This document shows positions 7,933 through 16,122 of a stretch of 45,977 nt of DNA, one piece after another; position 1 is the first letter of the stretch; every line of letters starts with the position of its first letter. Source of the stretch: a virus; the IMG/VR virus record IMGVR_UViG_3300046530_000250, positions 1 to 45,977 of that record. The stretch is one strand, 5' to 3'. Under the pieces are notes generated by a model. It made no database searches. It worked only from the letters and a program-made list of their open reading frames with translations, and was not told where the DNA came from. The position numbers and the translations under genes are program-made.

Positions 7933-8991
7933 CTATGCGGCGGACTGGGGAGAAACCTGAATGACTTTGATGGCTTGGACAGTTTTTTTCTTCCTGCCGG
8001 CTTTGGTTTTTCCATGTTTACCGCCATTGCACTCCACGGTGGTCGACCATCCGGACTGGGTGTAAACCTGCTCGACCGAGTCGGCCAAGTACTCACCATC
8101 GAGACCGTCCTTGAAGCCCAAGGCATTGATCGGCCGCTCAGCGAAGATGTCCGTGCGCCCGGGCATCTCCAAACGCACACCGGCGCCGGAGCGATTGAAC
8201 GCTGCCAGCCGCGCCTTGGCTGCAGCCTCGGCGGCGGTTTTGTTGGGGTAGATATGGCGGTCGGTATGCACCGCCGGCAAACCATCGGGCACGTCGTCGT
8301 TGTCCAGGGAAACAACCACCAGCTTCCCGTTTTTCTTGTCCTGATGTTTGGTCGCCACGGCCTTGTGCGCATTGCGATCGCCCATACGAAACTGCCAGCG
8401 ACTGACATCGCTACGCGTCAGGGTGATGGCGCCGAAGGCATTGCCGCTCGCGCTCTGCCCCCCTTGGCGCGGCATCACCAACAGCTTGCCATCGGCCACC
8501 TTGGCGGTGCAGTCGTACTGCTTGGCCAGCCGGGTGAGGAAATTGAAATCGGACTCGTTGAGCTGATCCGCCCGGACTACCTTGGTCGCCACCGGACACC
8601 CCGGCTGCCAGCCGTTGCGAGCGGCAATGTCGGTGACGATGGTGGACAGCGGCACATTCTCCCAACTGTCACTGCGAATGGTCTTGCCGGTACCGCGCAT
8701 GTCACTGGCCTTGCCCTTGATCACCAGCGTGTCCGGCGGTCCCGAGACCTCGATCTCGTCGACCACGTACCGTCCCAGGCGGGCCAGCGCCGTTTCGGCA
8801 TAACCGAGATAGACCTCGATGGCACTGCCGCGTGACGGCAACGTGACCTGGCCATCGCGATCATCGATGCGCAATTCAAACTCGTCGGATTCCATCCCGG
8901 GCTTGTCCAGAGTGCGCAGCTGGATCAGCCGATCATTGATCAGCGCCGTGATATCGGCGCCATTGGCCACAATGCGAAAAATAGGGGTCAT
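7933..8991 (-). CDS. Tail hub protein, P2 gpD / late control D family
   Basis: The 352-residue product corresponds to the baseplate hub (gp27-like) that links the tail tube to the spike. Family signatures include the opening FRIVANGADITALINDRLI, a beta-rich domain ending DEIEVSGPPDTLVIKGKA, and the central ESDFNFLTRLAKQYDC, near-universal in late-control-D proteins. It follows gpU and gpX and precedes the lysis genes, as in P2-like tails. The C-terminus ends in a basic KTKAGRKKKT tail. A terminator-like hairpin lies just before its start. Confidence 0.92.
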   Translation of the reverse strand: MTPIFRIVANGADITALINDRLIQLRTLDKPGMESDEFELRIDDRDGQVTLPSRGSAIEVYLGYAETALARLGRYVVDEIEVSGPPDTLVIKGKASDMRGTGKTIRSDSWENVPLSTIVTDIAARNGWQPGCPVATKVVRADQLNESDFNFLTRLAKQYDCTAKVADGKLLVMPRQGGQSASGNAFGAITLTRSDVSRWQFRMGDRNAHKAVATKHQDKKNGKLVVVSLDNDDVPDGLPAVHTDRHIYPNKTAAEAAAKARLAAFNRSGAGVRLEMPGRTDIFAERPINALGFKDGLDGEYLADSVEQVYTQSGWSTTVECNGGKHGKTKAGRKKKTVQAIKVIQVSPQSAA

Positions 8992-9002
8992 GGATTTTGC
9001 TC

Positions 9003-9026
9003 AAAAAAAACCCGCACAAGGCGGGT
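9003..9026 (-). terminator. Intrinsic terminator-like hairpin before tail hub gene
   Basis: Leftward, ACCCGC-(CTTGT)-GCGGGT is followed by a run of seven T. It lies inside the tail operon, between gpX and the hub gene, so it must be read through or antiterminated for the hub and lysis genes to be made. The loop and inner stem match the hairpin before the capsid gene. Confidence 0.7.
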
Positions 9027-9071
9027 CAGAAAGTCAGGATTTGAAGCAGGAGCAGATAGAAGTGTAGTCAA

Positions 9072-9278
9072 TCAATCCCACAGGTTGATTCCGTCTTCAG
9101 AAGGGCGCGGCAGATCCGGCAGCAGGATCACCACACCGGCGCGATAAGGTTGCGGCTCATCGGCTAGGCCCTGATTGGCATCCAGCACCGCTTCGACACT
9201 GCCTGTTAGGTGGCCATAAAAGTTATGGCAAATGGTGTCCAGCAGGTCTCCATCAGACGTTCTGCATGTCATCGCCAT
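9072..9278 (-). CDS. Tail protein X (P2 gpX family, LysM-like)
   Basis: A 68-residue protein starting MAMTCRTSDGDLLDTICHNF, with the pattern VLDANQGLADEPQPYRAGVV and LPDLP typical of phage tail protein X, a LysM-like baseplate component. I chose ATG 9278 because GGAG lies about 10 bp upstream; a TTG at 9287 is too close to that site. It overlaps the end of gpU by 26 bp, which suggests translational coupling. Confidence 0.88.
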   Translation of the reverse strand: MAMTCRTSDGDLLDTICHNFYGHLTGSVEAVLDANQGLADEPQPYRAGVVILLPDLPRPSEDGINLWD

Positions 9279-10098
9279 AGCGTACAAACTCCAGAGTGAA
9301 CCCTTGTTTGCGTGGAATCCCGCCGTGCATCAGCGCGCCCTGCTCCTCCGCGATGGTCTTCAGGCACCAGGTGCCCATGACATCGCCATAACCCGTGGTC
9401 AGCGTTAAGGGATTCAGCTGAGCACCGATGCTGCGCAGGGTATCGAGCTGCTTGAGCCCGCCCTTGAAGCCTGGGTAGATCGTGCCTTTCAGGGTGATTT
9501 TCTCTTCCCCGATGCCAACCGCCTGCTGCGCCGGCCGGCGTGACAAGCGCTCTTGCGAGGCCCAGCGAAACTCGGTCGAACGCGTCAGTTCGTCGAAAGC
9601 CGCGGTGTCCAGGTTGAAGTAATACGGTTGGGCTTTGGGGTCTTGCGGCTGAATGATCATCAGGTGCGGGAACGGCTTCACCGCTTCCGGCGCCGGCGTA
9701 GCATCGGTGGCAAAAGCACTGGTGGGCACGATGCTGGCCAACGATGGACTGACCTGGCCGGCGATCTTGTTGATCGCCGCCGACGCTTTGCCCGCCTGTT
9801 CCTTCAGCGTGCCCATGCGTTCCTGTACTTCGGCAGCGGCTCGGGTGGCCCGCCCGTAGGTGGCCACCACCTGCCCAACCTTGGCCTGCGCCGCCACTAC
9901 GCCACGCATCACCCGTTGCAGCTTGGCGCCGATTTCCGGCCCCACGAAGGGGATGTTTTCCAGTTCGGACGCAGCGCCGGTGATTTCGCTGATCGCCCCG
10001 TTGACCGGGCCCAGCATGCCATCCGCACTCCGACGTCCCGCCTCTCCGGCTTCAACCAGGTACTTGAGACCGGCCTGCAGCTGTTCCATGTAGGCCAT
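9253..10098 (-). CDS. Tail protein gpU family with long N-terminal extension
   Basis: The C-terminal half (about 140-281) is a P2 gpU-type domain: HLMIIQPQDPKAQPYYFNLD, RRPAQQAVGIGEEKITLKGT and the closing GTWCLKTIAEEQG and GFTLEFVRYGDD. gpU acts at tail completion. The first 130 residues are Ala-rich, helical and tape-measure-like (VVAAQAKVGQVVATYGRATR), so the protein is about twice the length of P2 gpU. It has a strong ribosome site (AAGGAG) and follows the tape measure gene by 9 bp. Confidence 0.85.
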   Translation of the reverse strand: MAYMEQLQAGLKYLVEAGEAGRRSADGMLGPVNGAISEITGAASELENIPFVGPEIGAKLQRVMRGVVAAQAKVGQVVATYGRATRAAAEVQERMGTLKEQAGKASAAINKIAGQVSPSLASIVPTSAFATDATPAPEAVKPFPHLMIIQPQDPKAQPYYFNLDTAAFDELTRSTEFRWASQERLSRRPAQQAVGIGEEKITLKGTIYPGFKGGLKQLDTLRSIGAQLNPLTLTTGYGDVMGTWCLKTIAEEQGALMHGGIPRKQGFTLEFVRYGDDMQNV

Positions 10099-10107
10099 GG
10101 GTTCTCC

Positions 10108-12963
10108 TTACAAATGGGGTTCATCGAACAAACGATTCGACGCGTTCTGTTTCGCGGCGTCGGCCATCATCCGCTGCATGTGCGGCATCAGGTCCTGGGC
10201 CAGGCGTTGCGGATCTTTCACATCCCCTTGCACCGTGACCGGCATACTCAAGGAGTACTGAAACTGCTGATCCACTTTGGTCGGTGCCGGTTTCTCTGGC
10301 GCTTTGGGTTGGATCACCGTCACCGGTTTAACCGGTGCCGGTGTGGCCAACGCACGAGCGACATCGCCCAGCGCCGGGCTGGGGGGCGCGGCGGTCGCCA
10401 TCAACAACCCGCTGGGCTCGTTCGCCCCGTTGAAGGAACGCCCCATGCTGGCCAGGCTGTTAACCACCGGCCCCGGCCGAGGCGCCATCAACAACGGTGA
10501 AGCTGGCGTCGCTGACCTTTCTTCTTCGCCACCAAACCACGACTTGCCCGCCACACCACCCAATGCAGTCCCGCCCATGCTGCCCAGGTACGCACCGACC
10601 ATGCCGCCAATCGCGGTACCAATGATGGGCACCACCGAACCGATGGCCGCCCCGGCAGCAGCACCGGCCATGGTGCCTCCCAACGAACCCGCTGCCGCGC
10701 CGTAGCCTTCGGCCTTTTCATCCTGTGTCTGGGCATTCTGGTAGGTATCGAAGGCCATGCTACCGGCCTCTAGCAGCGAGCCACCCGGGATCACCTTGCC
10801 CAGTTTGCCGACCTTCCCGATTGTTCCCGCCACGACTCCTACCTTGGCCAACATACCGCTGGTTCGCGGCAGTGGTACGGCTGGGCGCAGCGCTGGAACC
10901 GGCGCCCTTGGCACGGGGACCGCTGGAGGTGATCGGCCTCCCGGTCGTGGCGGCACGGCAGACCGGCGCCGCCGCGACGAACTACGGGCAGCTCCGCGGC
11001 CACGTCGCCGATTCTCGACAGGTCCACCGCCGCCTATGGTCACGGCGTTCACCACAAACACTTTCCTGACGGTGCCGTCTTCCAGGCCGGCCTGTACATC
11101 ACCGTCGACAGTGGCCTCTTTGGCCAGCGACACCACCTTGAGGCCGGTTGACACCAGGTCAAATCCGCCGGCTTTCTTTCCCTCCGCTCCATCATCGCTG
11201 GCTTCAGGCGTGCCCTTGATGGCCGCCACCGCCTTCAACCCAGTCTCGAACAGGGATAAGGCCTTACCCGTTTTGCTTTTGGGTTCGCCGCTCTGGCCGG
11301 TGGCGCCACTCTCCAACGAGTTGGTGACGAAGACCTTCTGCACCTCGCCAGACTTGCCTTTACCCAATGTCCCACGCGCCAGGTTGAACAATCCTTTACC
11401 GATCTTGTATGAGCTGAACAGCGTTTGCAGCGCGAGGAAACCGCCCCCGACCGCCGCAATGCCGGTGACCACGCCGGGCGAACTGTCCGACAGCGCGCTA
11501 ATACCTTTGGTGAGTTTGGTCAAACCCTCGGCCACGGAGTCCGTCACCGGCCGCAAGGCATCGCCAACGCTGCGCATGGCATCGTCCATCGATTGCGCCA
11601 TTTCGGCCCACTTCTGCGCCGACGACTCACGCCGCTCGCTGAGGTTTTTGTCGAGGATGCCCGACGCTTCGCGCGAGTCGTTCTTCAGCTGGCTGTACAG
11701 CGCCTTGTTCTGCAGGTACGCCGAGAGCGCGGCCTTGACCTGCATGTCGGCGAACAGGTCGCCGGTACGCAAGGCCTCTTCCAGCGACGTCATCATCGCT
11801 TTGGCTTTTTCCGGATCCGCCTCCTGGCTGATTTTCGAAGTGGCTTCGGCCATCAATGCCGCCCGCTTCGGGTCGGTGGCCTGAATGTACTTCTGCGCCA
11901 ACGCCATGCTCGATTCCAGCGTCGACAGGCCGCTCTGCAAACCGGTTTGCATCGAGCCCTTGTAGTCGATGCCGGCCTTTTTGTAGGCCTCCACCGTGTC
12001 GGTCGAACCGATCTTGCCCATCCAGTTTTTCAGATTGTTCGCCGCCTCATCGGCGCCGCCGGCGGTTTTCATCTGCACCTGCAGCATGGCGCCCAGCTGC
12101 GTCACCGCGTCCATGCCGGTGATGTTGAGGTTGCCCATGTTCGACAACAACTCAGGAAACCAGCGGGCCATGTCGACCGCCTCGAAACTGCCAGCCTGTC
12201 CCTGAAAGGCAATGGCTTCGAGTGCCTGCTGCATCTGTTTGGCGTCAGTGATCTTGGCGTTTTGCCCCAGTGCATTGATCATCTTCGCCGTGTCGGCGCC
12301 GTTCGAGCCCTGGCCCACGGCAAACTTGGCTGCCACCGGCGCGTACTCCAGCGCCTTGGCCAGGTCCATCCCGGCGCCGACCAACTGGTTGACCACGTCA
12401 GCGACGTCATTGCGCGCCATGCCGGTGTCGCGCGAAGTCTCGATGATCTTCTGCGACATCTGCTTTTCTTTCGGATCGTTGGCGATGCCAGCCTTGATTG
12501 CGATGTCGCGGACGATGGCCCCGAAGTCCGCACTGACTTTGGTCGCAATTGCCACCGTTGCCACACCGGCCACCGCCTGTCCGACCGTGCTTTTCATCCC
12601 GGCCTTGCCGGCGTCGATCTGCTGATAACCTTTGGCTTTGAATTCAGCCTTGTTCGCGGCCTGACCCAGGGAGCGGTACGCCTTGTCCAGTCGGCCGACT
12701 TCGATACCCTGTTTTTTCAGGCTGTCGAGGTTGGAGTTCAAGCGACCCAACAGCTTGGATGCCCCAGCGGCGCCGCTGTCGTGGGCCTTTTTCCATTCAT
12801 CGCGCAGGCGAATGGTGTCGCCAATCGTGCGCTGCAGCACGCGCGCCTTGTTGCCTTCCGCTTCCAGGCGCTTGATGCGCCCGGTCACCTCATTGAACGC
12901 GGTGCCGATGGTAGGGCTGACGGCACCACCGATCACCAAGCCGAGAGAAAGTTTGTTTGCCAT
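10108..12963 (-). CDS. Tail tape measure protein (TP901 type)
   Basis: This 951-residue protein sets tail length and is probably ejected with DNA. Features in order: a coiled N-terminus (NEVTGRIKRLEAEGNKARVL), a TP901-type core with DTGMARNDVADVVNQLVGAG and NALGQNAKITDAKQMQQALE, helical repeats, an Arg/Pro-rich linker at about residues 645-700, and a Gly/Ala hydrophobic stretch (GAAAGAAIGSVVPIIGTAIG) near 760-800 that could cross a membrane. It is the longest gene and sits after the tail chaperones, as expected. The ribosome site is GGGAG. Confidence 0.93.
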   Translation of the reverse strand: MANKLSLGLVIGGAVSPTIGTAFNEVTGRIKRLEAEGNKARVLQRTIGDTIRLRDEWKKAHDSGAAGASKLLGRLNSNLDSLKKQGIEVGRLDKAYRSLGQAANKAEFKAKGYQQIDAGKAGMKSTVGQAVAGVATVAIATKVSADFGAIVRDIAIKAGIANDPKEKQMSQKIIETSRDTGMARNDVADVVNQLVGAGMDLAKALEYAPVAAKFAVGQGSNGADTAKMINALGQNAKITDAKQMQQALEAIAFQGQAGSFEAVDMARWFPELLSNMGNLNITGMDAVTQLGAMLQVQMKTAGGADEAANNLKNWMGKIGSTDTVEAYKKAGIDYKGSMQTGLQSGLSTLESSMALAQKYIQATDPKRAALMAEATSKISQEADPEKAKAMMTSLEEALRTGDLFADMQVKAALSAYLQNKALYSQLKNDSREASGILDKNLSERRESSAQKWAEMAQSMDDAMRSVGDALRPVTDSVAEGLTKLTKGISALSDSSPGVVTGIAAVGGGFLALQTLFSSYKIGKGLFNLARGTLGKGKSGEVQKVFVTNSLESGATGQSGEPKSKTGKALSLFETGLKAVAAIKGTPEASDDGAEGKKAGGFDLVSTGLKVVSLAKEATVDGDVQAGLEDGTVRKVFVVNAVTIGGGGPVENRRRGRGAARSSSRRRRSAVPPRPGGRSPPAVPVPRAPVPALRPAVPLPRTSGMLAKVGVVAGTIGKVGKLGKVIPGGSLLEAGSMAFDTYQNAQTQDEKAEGYGAAAGSLGGTMAGAAAGAAIGSVVPIIGTAIGGMVGAYLGSMGGTALGGVAGKSWFGGEEERSATPASPLLMAPRPGPVVNSLASMGRSFNGANEPSGLLMATAAPPSPALGDVARALATPAPVKPVTVIQPKAPEKPAPTKVDQQFQYSLSMPVTVQGDVKDPQRLAQDLMPHMQRMMADAAKQNASNRLFDEPHL

Positions 12964-13001
12964 GTCATGGCTCCCCTGTGCAGAGCATTACCGGAAGCGG
13001 C

Positions 13002-13130
13002 TCAATCCGTGAGCCACCAAACCATCTCGGAAAACGGCATGGACTGAATCTCGGCGGCGGAAAAACCCGTGTCCGCCGCGAGACGTTTCGCCACCATCTT
13101 CATCACCCCCGGATCAAACCCCGTCGTCAT
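13002..13130 (-). CDS. GpE-like tail assembly protein overlapping chaperone end
   Basis: A 42-residue ORF with SAAEIQSMPFSEMVWWLTD at its end, resembling the P2 GpE/E' family (a short helix followed by M-x-L-x-E-L/M-x-x-W). It lies where P2 E' lies, between the tail chaperone E and the tape measure gene, and overlaps the chaperone end by 17 bp. Its frame is +1 (equivalently -2) relative to the chaperone, not the classical -1. GGAG lies only one base before the ATG, so independent initiation would be poor and a programmed frameshift is possible. Confidence 0.7.
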   Translation of the reverse strand: MTTGFDPGVMKMVAKRLAADTGFSAAEIQSMPFSEMVWWLTD

Positions 13131-13707
13131 GCTCCAGGCGAAAATAGCCGGCCTGCAGACGGTTGTAGTCCACCACTTTCAGGCCCTCCAGATCGGAGAT
13201 AGCGGCGCCGGCCAGCTCGGCGAACAACATCAGTTCGCGCTGCTCATCATCACCACCTGCCGCACGATCAGCCGCCCGCACTTCGCGCACGGTCGGCGAG
13301 CGCAGGGTCAGCTTGTCGACCTGCACGCCGTTGATCTCGCTCGGGCGTGACAAGCTAACGACGGCGTTTTCGGCGGTGACCGACAGCCACGCTGGGAGCG
13401 ATTTCGAATAGTCGGCGTGCGGCACCAGTTGGGAATAGGCCACTTGGAGGCGCCGGTAGTCCACCACTTTCAGGCCCTCCAGATCCTTGAGGCCCGCCTC
13501 GGCCAGGCTGGCGAACAGCTGCAGCTCGCGCAGTTCATCATCGTCACCAGCCGCCCGGTCAGCGGCGCGGACCTCGCGCACCAGTGGCGCGCGCAGCCTC
13601 AACGTATCGACCTTCACCCCATTGACCTCGCTCGGCCGCGAGAGGGTAATCACCGCGCTGTCGGTGTTGATCGACAGCCAGCCCGGCGGTTTTTTTACAG
13701 TTCCCAT
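13114..13707 (-). CDS. Tail assembly chaperone with tandem-duplicated domain
   Basis: The protein is two copies of the same roughly 90-residue domain, the phage tail assembly chaperone family (E/gp41/gp14 type). Copy 1 runs from PPGWLSINTDSAVITLSRPS to DYRRLQVAY and copy 2 from PAWLSVTAENAVVSLSRPSE to DYNRLQAGY. Both share VREVRAADRAAG and DLEGLKVVDY. The spacing is 97 codons (291 bp). Single-domain members are about 80-100 residues. I chose ATG 13707 because AGG lies about 6 bp upstream, whereas the ATG at 13713 has none. It sits between the tube and tape measure genes, the canonical chaperone position. Confidence 0.9.
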   Translation of the reverse strand: MGTVKKPPGWLSINTDSAVITLSRPSEVNGVKVDTLRLRAPLVREVRAADRAAGDDDELRELQLFASLAEAGLKDLEGLKVVDYRRLQVAYSQLVPHADYSKSLPAWLSVTAENAVVSLSRPSEINGVQVDKLTLRSPTVREVRAADRAAGGDDEQRELMLFAELAGAAISDLEGLKVVDYNRLQAGYFRLEHDDGV

Positions 13708-13727
13708 GGTCATCCTGATTTATTCCC

Positions 13728-14231
13728 TTAGAGGCCCAGTGCGGAGCGCACTTCGGCGAGCTGGTCATTGCCATCGATCACCTGAACACCGGCGATCATG
13801 TCGATTTCGTACATCACGCGGCCGTCGATTTCGAGCTTGTAGTAAACCGGCGCAATGGCGTGTTTGATCTCCGCTGGATCACCGGCTTTCCAGTCACCCA
13901 AATCGACTTCCTTCAGCAGCCCGCGCAAGGTGGCCACGACTGCCGTGACCGTGCCTTTTTGGCCGCGGAACGCGCCACGGAAAGACGCGTTGAAGGCCGA
14001 GCCATCGGCCAGACCGAAGTGCTTGAGCGACTCACGGCGCACGCCTTTAGTGACAAACGACGCTTCCATCTTTTCCAGACCCTGGGCCATTTCGATGGCG
14101 CCGGCCATGCCGCCGCCTCGATACTCGTCGGTCTTGGTGGTCAGCTTGGGCAGGGTCAGACTCGGCACGTCGCCAGCAAAGTTGATACCGTCGACGAACA
14201 GGTTAGTGTTGTACAAAGTTTGAGGAATCAT
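13728..14231 (-). CDS. Major tail tube protein (P2 FII family)
   Basis: A 167-residue protein with the FII opening (MIPQTLYNTNLFVDGINFAG), LTLPKLTTKTDEYRGGGMAG in the middle and YYKLEIDGRVMYEIDMI near the end. It polymerises into the inner tail tube inside the sheath. It has a strong AAGGAG ribosome site, lies 10 bp after the sheath gene, and is followed by the tail chaperones. Confidence 0.95.
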   Translation of the reverse strand: MIPQTLYNTNLFVDGINFAGDVPSLTLPKLTTKTDEYRGGGMAGAIEMAQGLEKMEASFVTKGVRRESLKHFGLADGSAFNASFRGAFRGQKGTVTAVVATLRGLLKEVDLGDWKAGDPAEIKHAIAPVYYKLEIDGRVMYEIDMIAGVQVIDGNDQLAEVRSALGL

Positions 14232-14241
14232 CTAGCGCTCC

Positions 14242-15402
14242 TTAAGCGTCGAGGACTTCGGTCAACCACTGGTTGGTGACTTCGATCAGGAAGTTCGGGT
14301 TTTCCGCTGGCGGCACGTCGGTGAAACGGATGCGCCAATACACCTTTCCCTGTTCGATTTGGCTGGCTGTATTCATTTCGGTGTCCGCGAACACTTCAAA
14401 ATTGATAATCGCGCCGGCGTTCTTCTGATCACGCATGAACGCCTGAAGGCCTTCGGTCACGTCGGCCACGTAGGTCTTGGTGATCGAGCGATCGACCGCC
14501 CACTTGTGCCCCGCCTGGATCGCATCCATGAGGATGTCGCAGGTACGCACACGGGTGACGAACGACCATTTCGGGTCGCTGGACAGCGTGCGGTTACCCC
14601 ACAGGCGATAGCCACCGTCACGAATAATCGTGGTGACATTGGCGTTGTTCAGCAGGTTGGCCCGGCAAGTGTCGTCGCCGTCGAGGTATTCGATCGGGCG
14701 CTTGGTGCCGGTGATGCCGACAAACTCCTTGTTCGACGGCGAGGCCCAGTAGCCATAGGTCGCATCGGTCCAGGCAAAGAGACCGGCGACCCAGGCCGAG
14801 CCCGGCGCGTCTGTGGTTTTGCTCTCGACCGTGTCCCAGTACTGCACACCGGGATCGATCAGAAAAACCCGCTTGCTGCCGAAGTTTTCGGAATAGGCCA
14901 GCGCTTCCTCGTCGGTTGTGTTCGGCCCATCGATGATGGCGATCGCGCGCAACTTGCCGGCCAGGGCATCCATGGCGGTCGCCACGGCTTGGGTCGAGGA
15001 ATGCCCCGGGGCGATCAACAGCTTGGGCTGGGCGTTGTGCTTGCTCTTGCCGTCCAGCAGCGCTTGCAGGCCGGTACGCTCGCCCGAGGCCAGCACGCCA
15101 CCGATGATGGCCGAGGTTTGCAGCGCCTCGTCTTCCAGCTTGGCCACACCCACCGCGACGATCACCGCTTTGGCGCGGACATAGATCGCCTGGGCAGCGC
15201 GGGTGATCGCCGAGTCAGCGCCGAACGCGGCAATCGCCTCGCGCTCGGAGGTGATCAGTACCAGCTCGCCGACCTTGGCCGTGACCAGCGGGCCCGGGGT
15301 GAAGGTGTCACACAAACCAATGATCGAGGACGACGGCAAGGAAATGGTGCGCGCGCCGGTGTCGATCAGCGACGTGGTGACGCCGTGAAAAAATCCAGTC
15401 AT
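14242..15402 (-). CDS. Contractile tail sheath protein (P2 FI family)
   Basis: The 386-residue product has the FI sheath hallmarks: the start FFHGVTTSLIDTGARTISLP, then ASGERTGLQALLDGKSKHNA, PKLLIAPGHSSTQAVATAMD, AIIDGPNTTDEEALAYSENF, and a C-terminal handshake segment PENPNFLIEV-like (PPAENPNFLIEVTNQWL). A sheath makes this a myovirus tail. It begins a tube-sheath block preceded by two hairpins, probably because it needs high expression. The ribosome site GGAG lies about 10 bp upstream. Confidence 0.95.
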   Translation of the reverse strand: MTGFFHGVTTSLIDTGARTISLPSSSIIGLCDTFTPGPLVTAKVGELVLITSEREAIAAFGADSAITRAAQAIYVRAKAVIVAVGVAKLEDEALQTSAIIGGVLASGERTGLQALLDGKSKHNAQPKLLIAPGHSSTQAVATAMDALAGKLRAIAIIDGPNTTDEEALAYSENFGSKRVFLIDPGVQYWDTVESKTTDAPGSAWVAGLFAWTDATYGYWASPSNKEFVGITGTKRPIEYLDGDDTCRANLLNNANVTTIIRDGGYRLWGNRTLSSDPKWSFVTRVRTCDILMDAIQAGHKWAVDRSITKTYVADVTEGLQAFMRDQKNAGAIINFEVFADTEMNTASQIEQGKVYWRIRFTDVPPAENPNFLIEVTNQWLTEVLDA

Positions 15403-15423
15403 AGAGGTCTATCTCCAGAAACG

Positions 15424-15446
15424 AAAAAGCCCCGCGTGAGCGAGGC
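15424..15446 (-). terminator. Terminator-like hairpin just before sheath gene
   Basis: Leftward, AGCCTCGC-TCAC-GCGGGGCT (one mismatch) is followed by TTTTT. It lies about 20 bp upstream of the sheath start, after a second hairpin at 15481-15505. Confidence 0.6.
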
Positions 15447-15480
15447 TGTGAGGGTGTCGGTATTACGCGTAACGGAAAAG

Positions 15481-15505
15481 AAAACGCCCCGTCAGTGCGG
15501 GGCGT
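15481..15505 (-). terminator. Strong hairpin after the fibre assembly gene
   Basis: ACGCCCCG and CGGGGCGT form a perfect 8-bp stem around a 6-base loop. A T-run follows leftward (TTTTC) and a shorter one on the other strand. It immediately follows the fibre-assembly stop codon and separates the fibre block from the sheath-tube block. Confidence 0.75.
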
Positions 15506-16120
15506 TTATTGGGATTGCTCGGCCAGCCAAGGCGGCGCCGGCGGACGGTGATCGAGCAACGGGAACTCGCCGGATTCCGGCCAGTTGCGCAGCGCCTGGC
15601 GGTATTGCTGCAACTGGCTGTATTTCTCAGGCGTCAGGGTGGTGGAAGCGCCCACCTCGACCTCGTCGCGATGCCGCGACACAACCCCATCCGTTGCTGC
15701 TAGCTGCAAATCACGCCAAGCCCGCTCAATCGCCGACATGACCTCCGGGGAGGGCGGCGGCGGATCAACTAGCACCGGGTAGCCATCGGCGCCACTTGCA
15801 ATGACTCGGCCAGCAGATTGCCCATCAAGCAGCGCTGCATGCAGCTCGCGAGTGATTTCCACCGCATCCGCTGGAATCAAACAGGACGGGTTGGCCACCT
15901 CCAGTGTGTCAGGCACGGCGCCCATGTCGGGTACACCCCTGAGTGTCATCGGCTCTTCGCCGGTATTGGTCACCAGTTCGTCGCCAACTGACACCGACTC
16001 GCCTGGCTGCAAAACAACATCCACTGCCGGCCTGATCCACGCTGGATCTTGAACAGTGATCAGACGCGCCCCGTGATACTCGGCACTATAGAAACCGATA
16101 GTATTTGCGCTGAAATACAC
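15506..16120 (-). CDS. Tail fibre assembly protein (Tfa/Caudo_TAP type)
   Basis: A 204-residue protein starting MYFSANTIGFYSAEYHG, the typical N-terminus of phage fibre assembly chaperones, with a C-terminal segment of the SPEKYSQLQQYRQALRNWPE kind (here LTPEKYSQLQQYRQALRNWP). Such proteins help the fibre trimerise and may stay at its tip. The start is GTG (16120) with CGGAG about 7 bp upstream. The gene begins 2 bp after the fibre stop. Confidence 0.88.
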   Translation of the reverse strand: MYFSANTIGFYSAEYHGARLITVQDPAWIRPAVDVVLQPGESVSVGDELVTNTGEEPMTLRGVPDMGAVPDTLEVANPSCLIPADAVEITRELHAALLDGQSAGRVIASGADGYPVLVDPPPPSPEVMSAIERAWRDLQLAATDGVVSRHRDEVEVGASTTLTPEKYSQLQQYRQALRNWPESGEFPLLDHRPPAPPWLAEQSQ

Positions 16121-16122
16121 AG

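Noticed and set aside
7798-10500. Long rightward ORFs of 345 and 315 codons across the tail hub and gpU genes
   Set aside because: They mirror well-supported leftward tail genes and contain His/Arg-rich shadow text.
10870-11040. Arg/Pro-rich stretch in the tape measure gene as a compensated frameshift
   Set aside because: Flanking frame and length are normal, and basic Pro-rich linkers occur in such proteins, so a natural linker is simpler.
11425-13047. Long rightward ORF of 540 codons
   Set aside because: It is antisense to the tape measure gene, has no ribosome site and is typical of shadow frames in GC-rich DNA.
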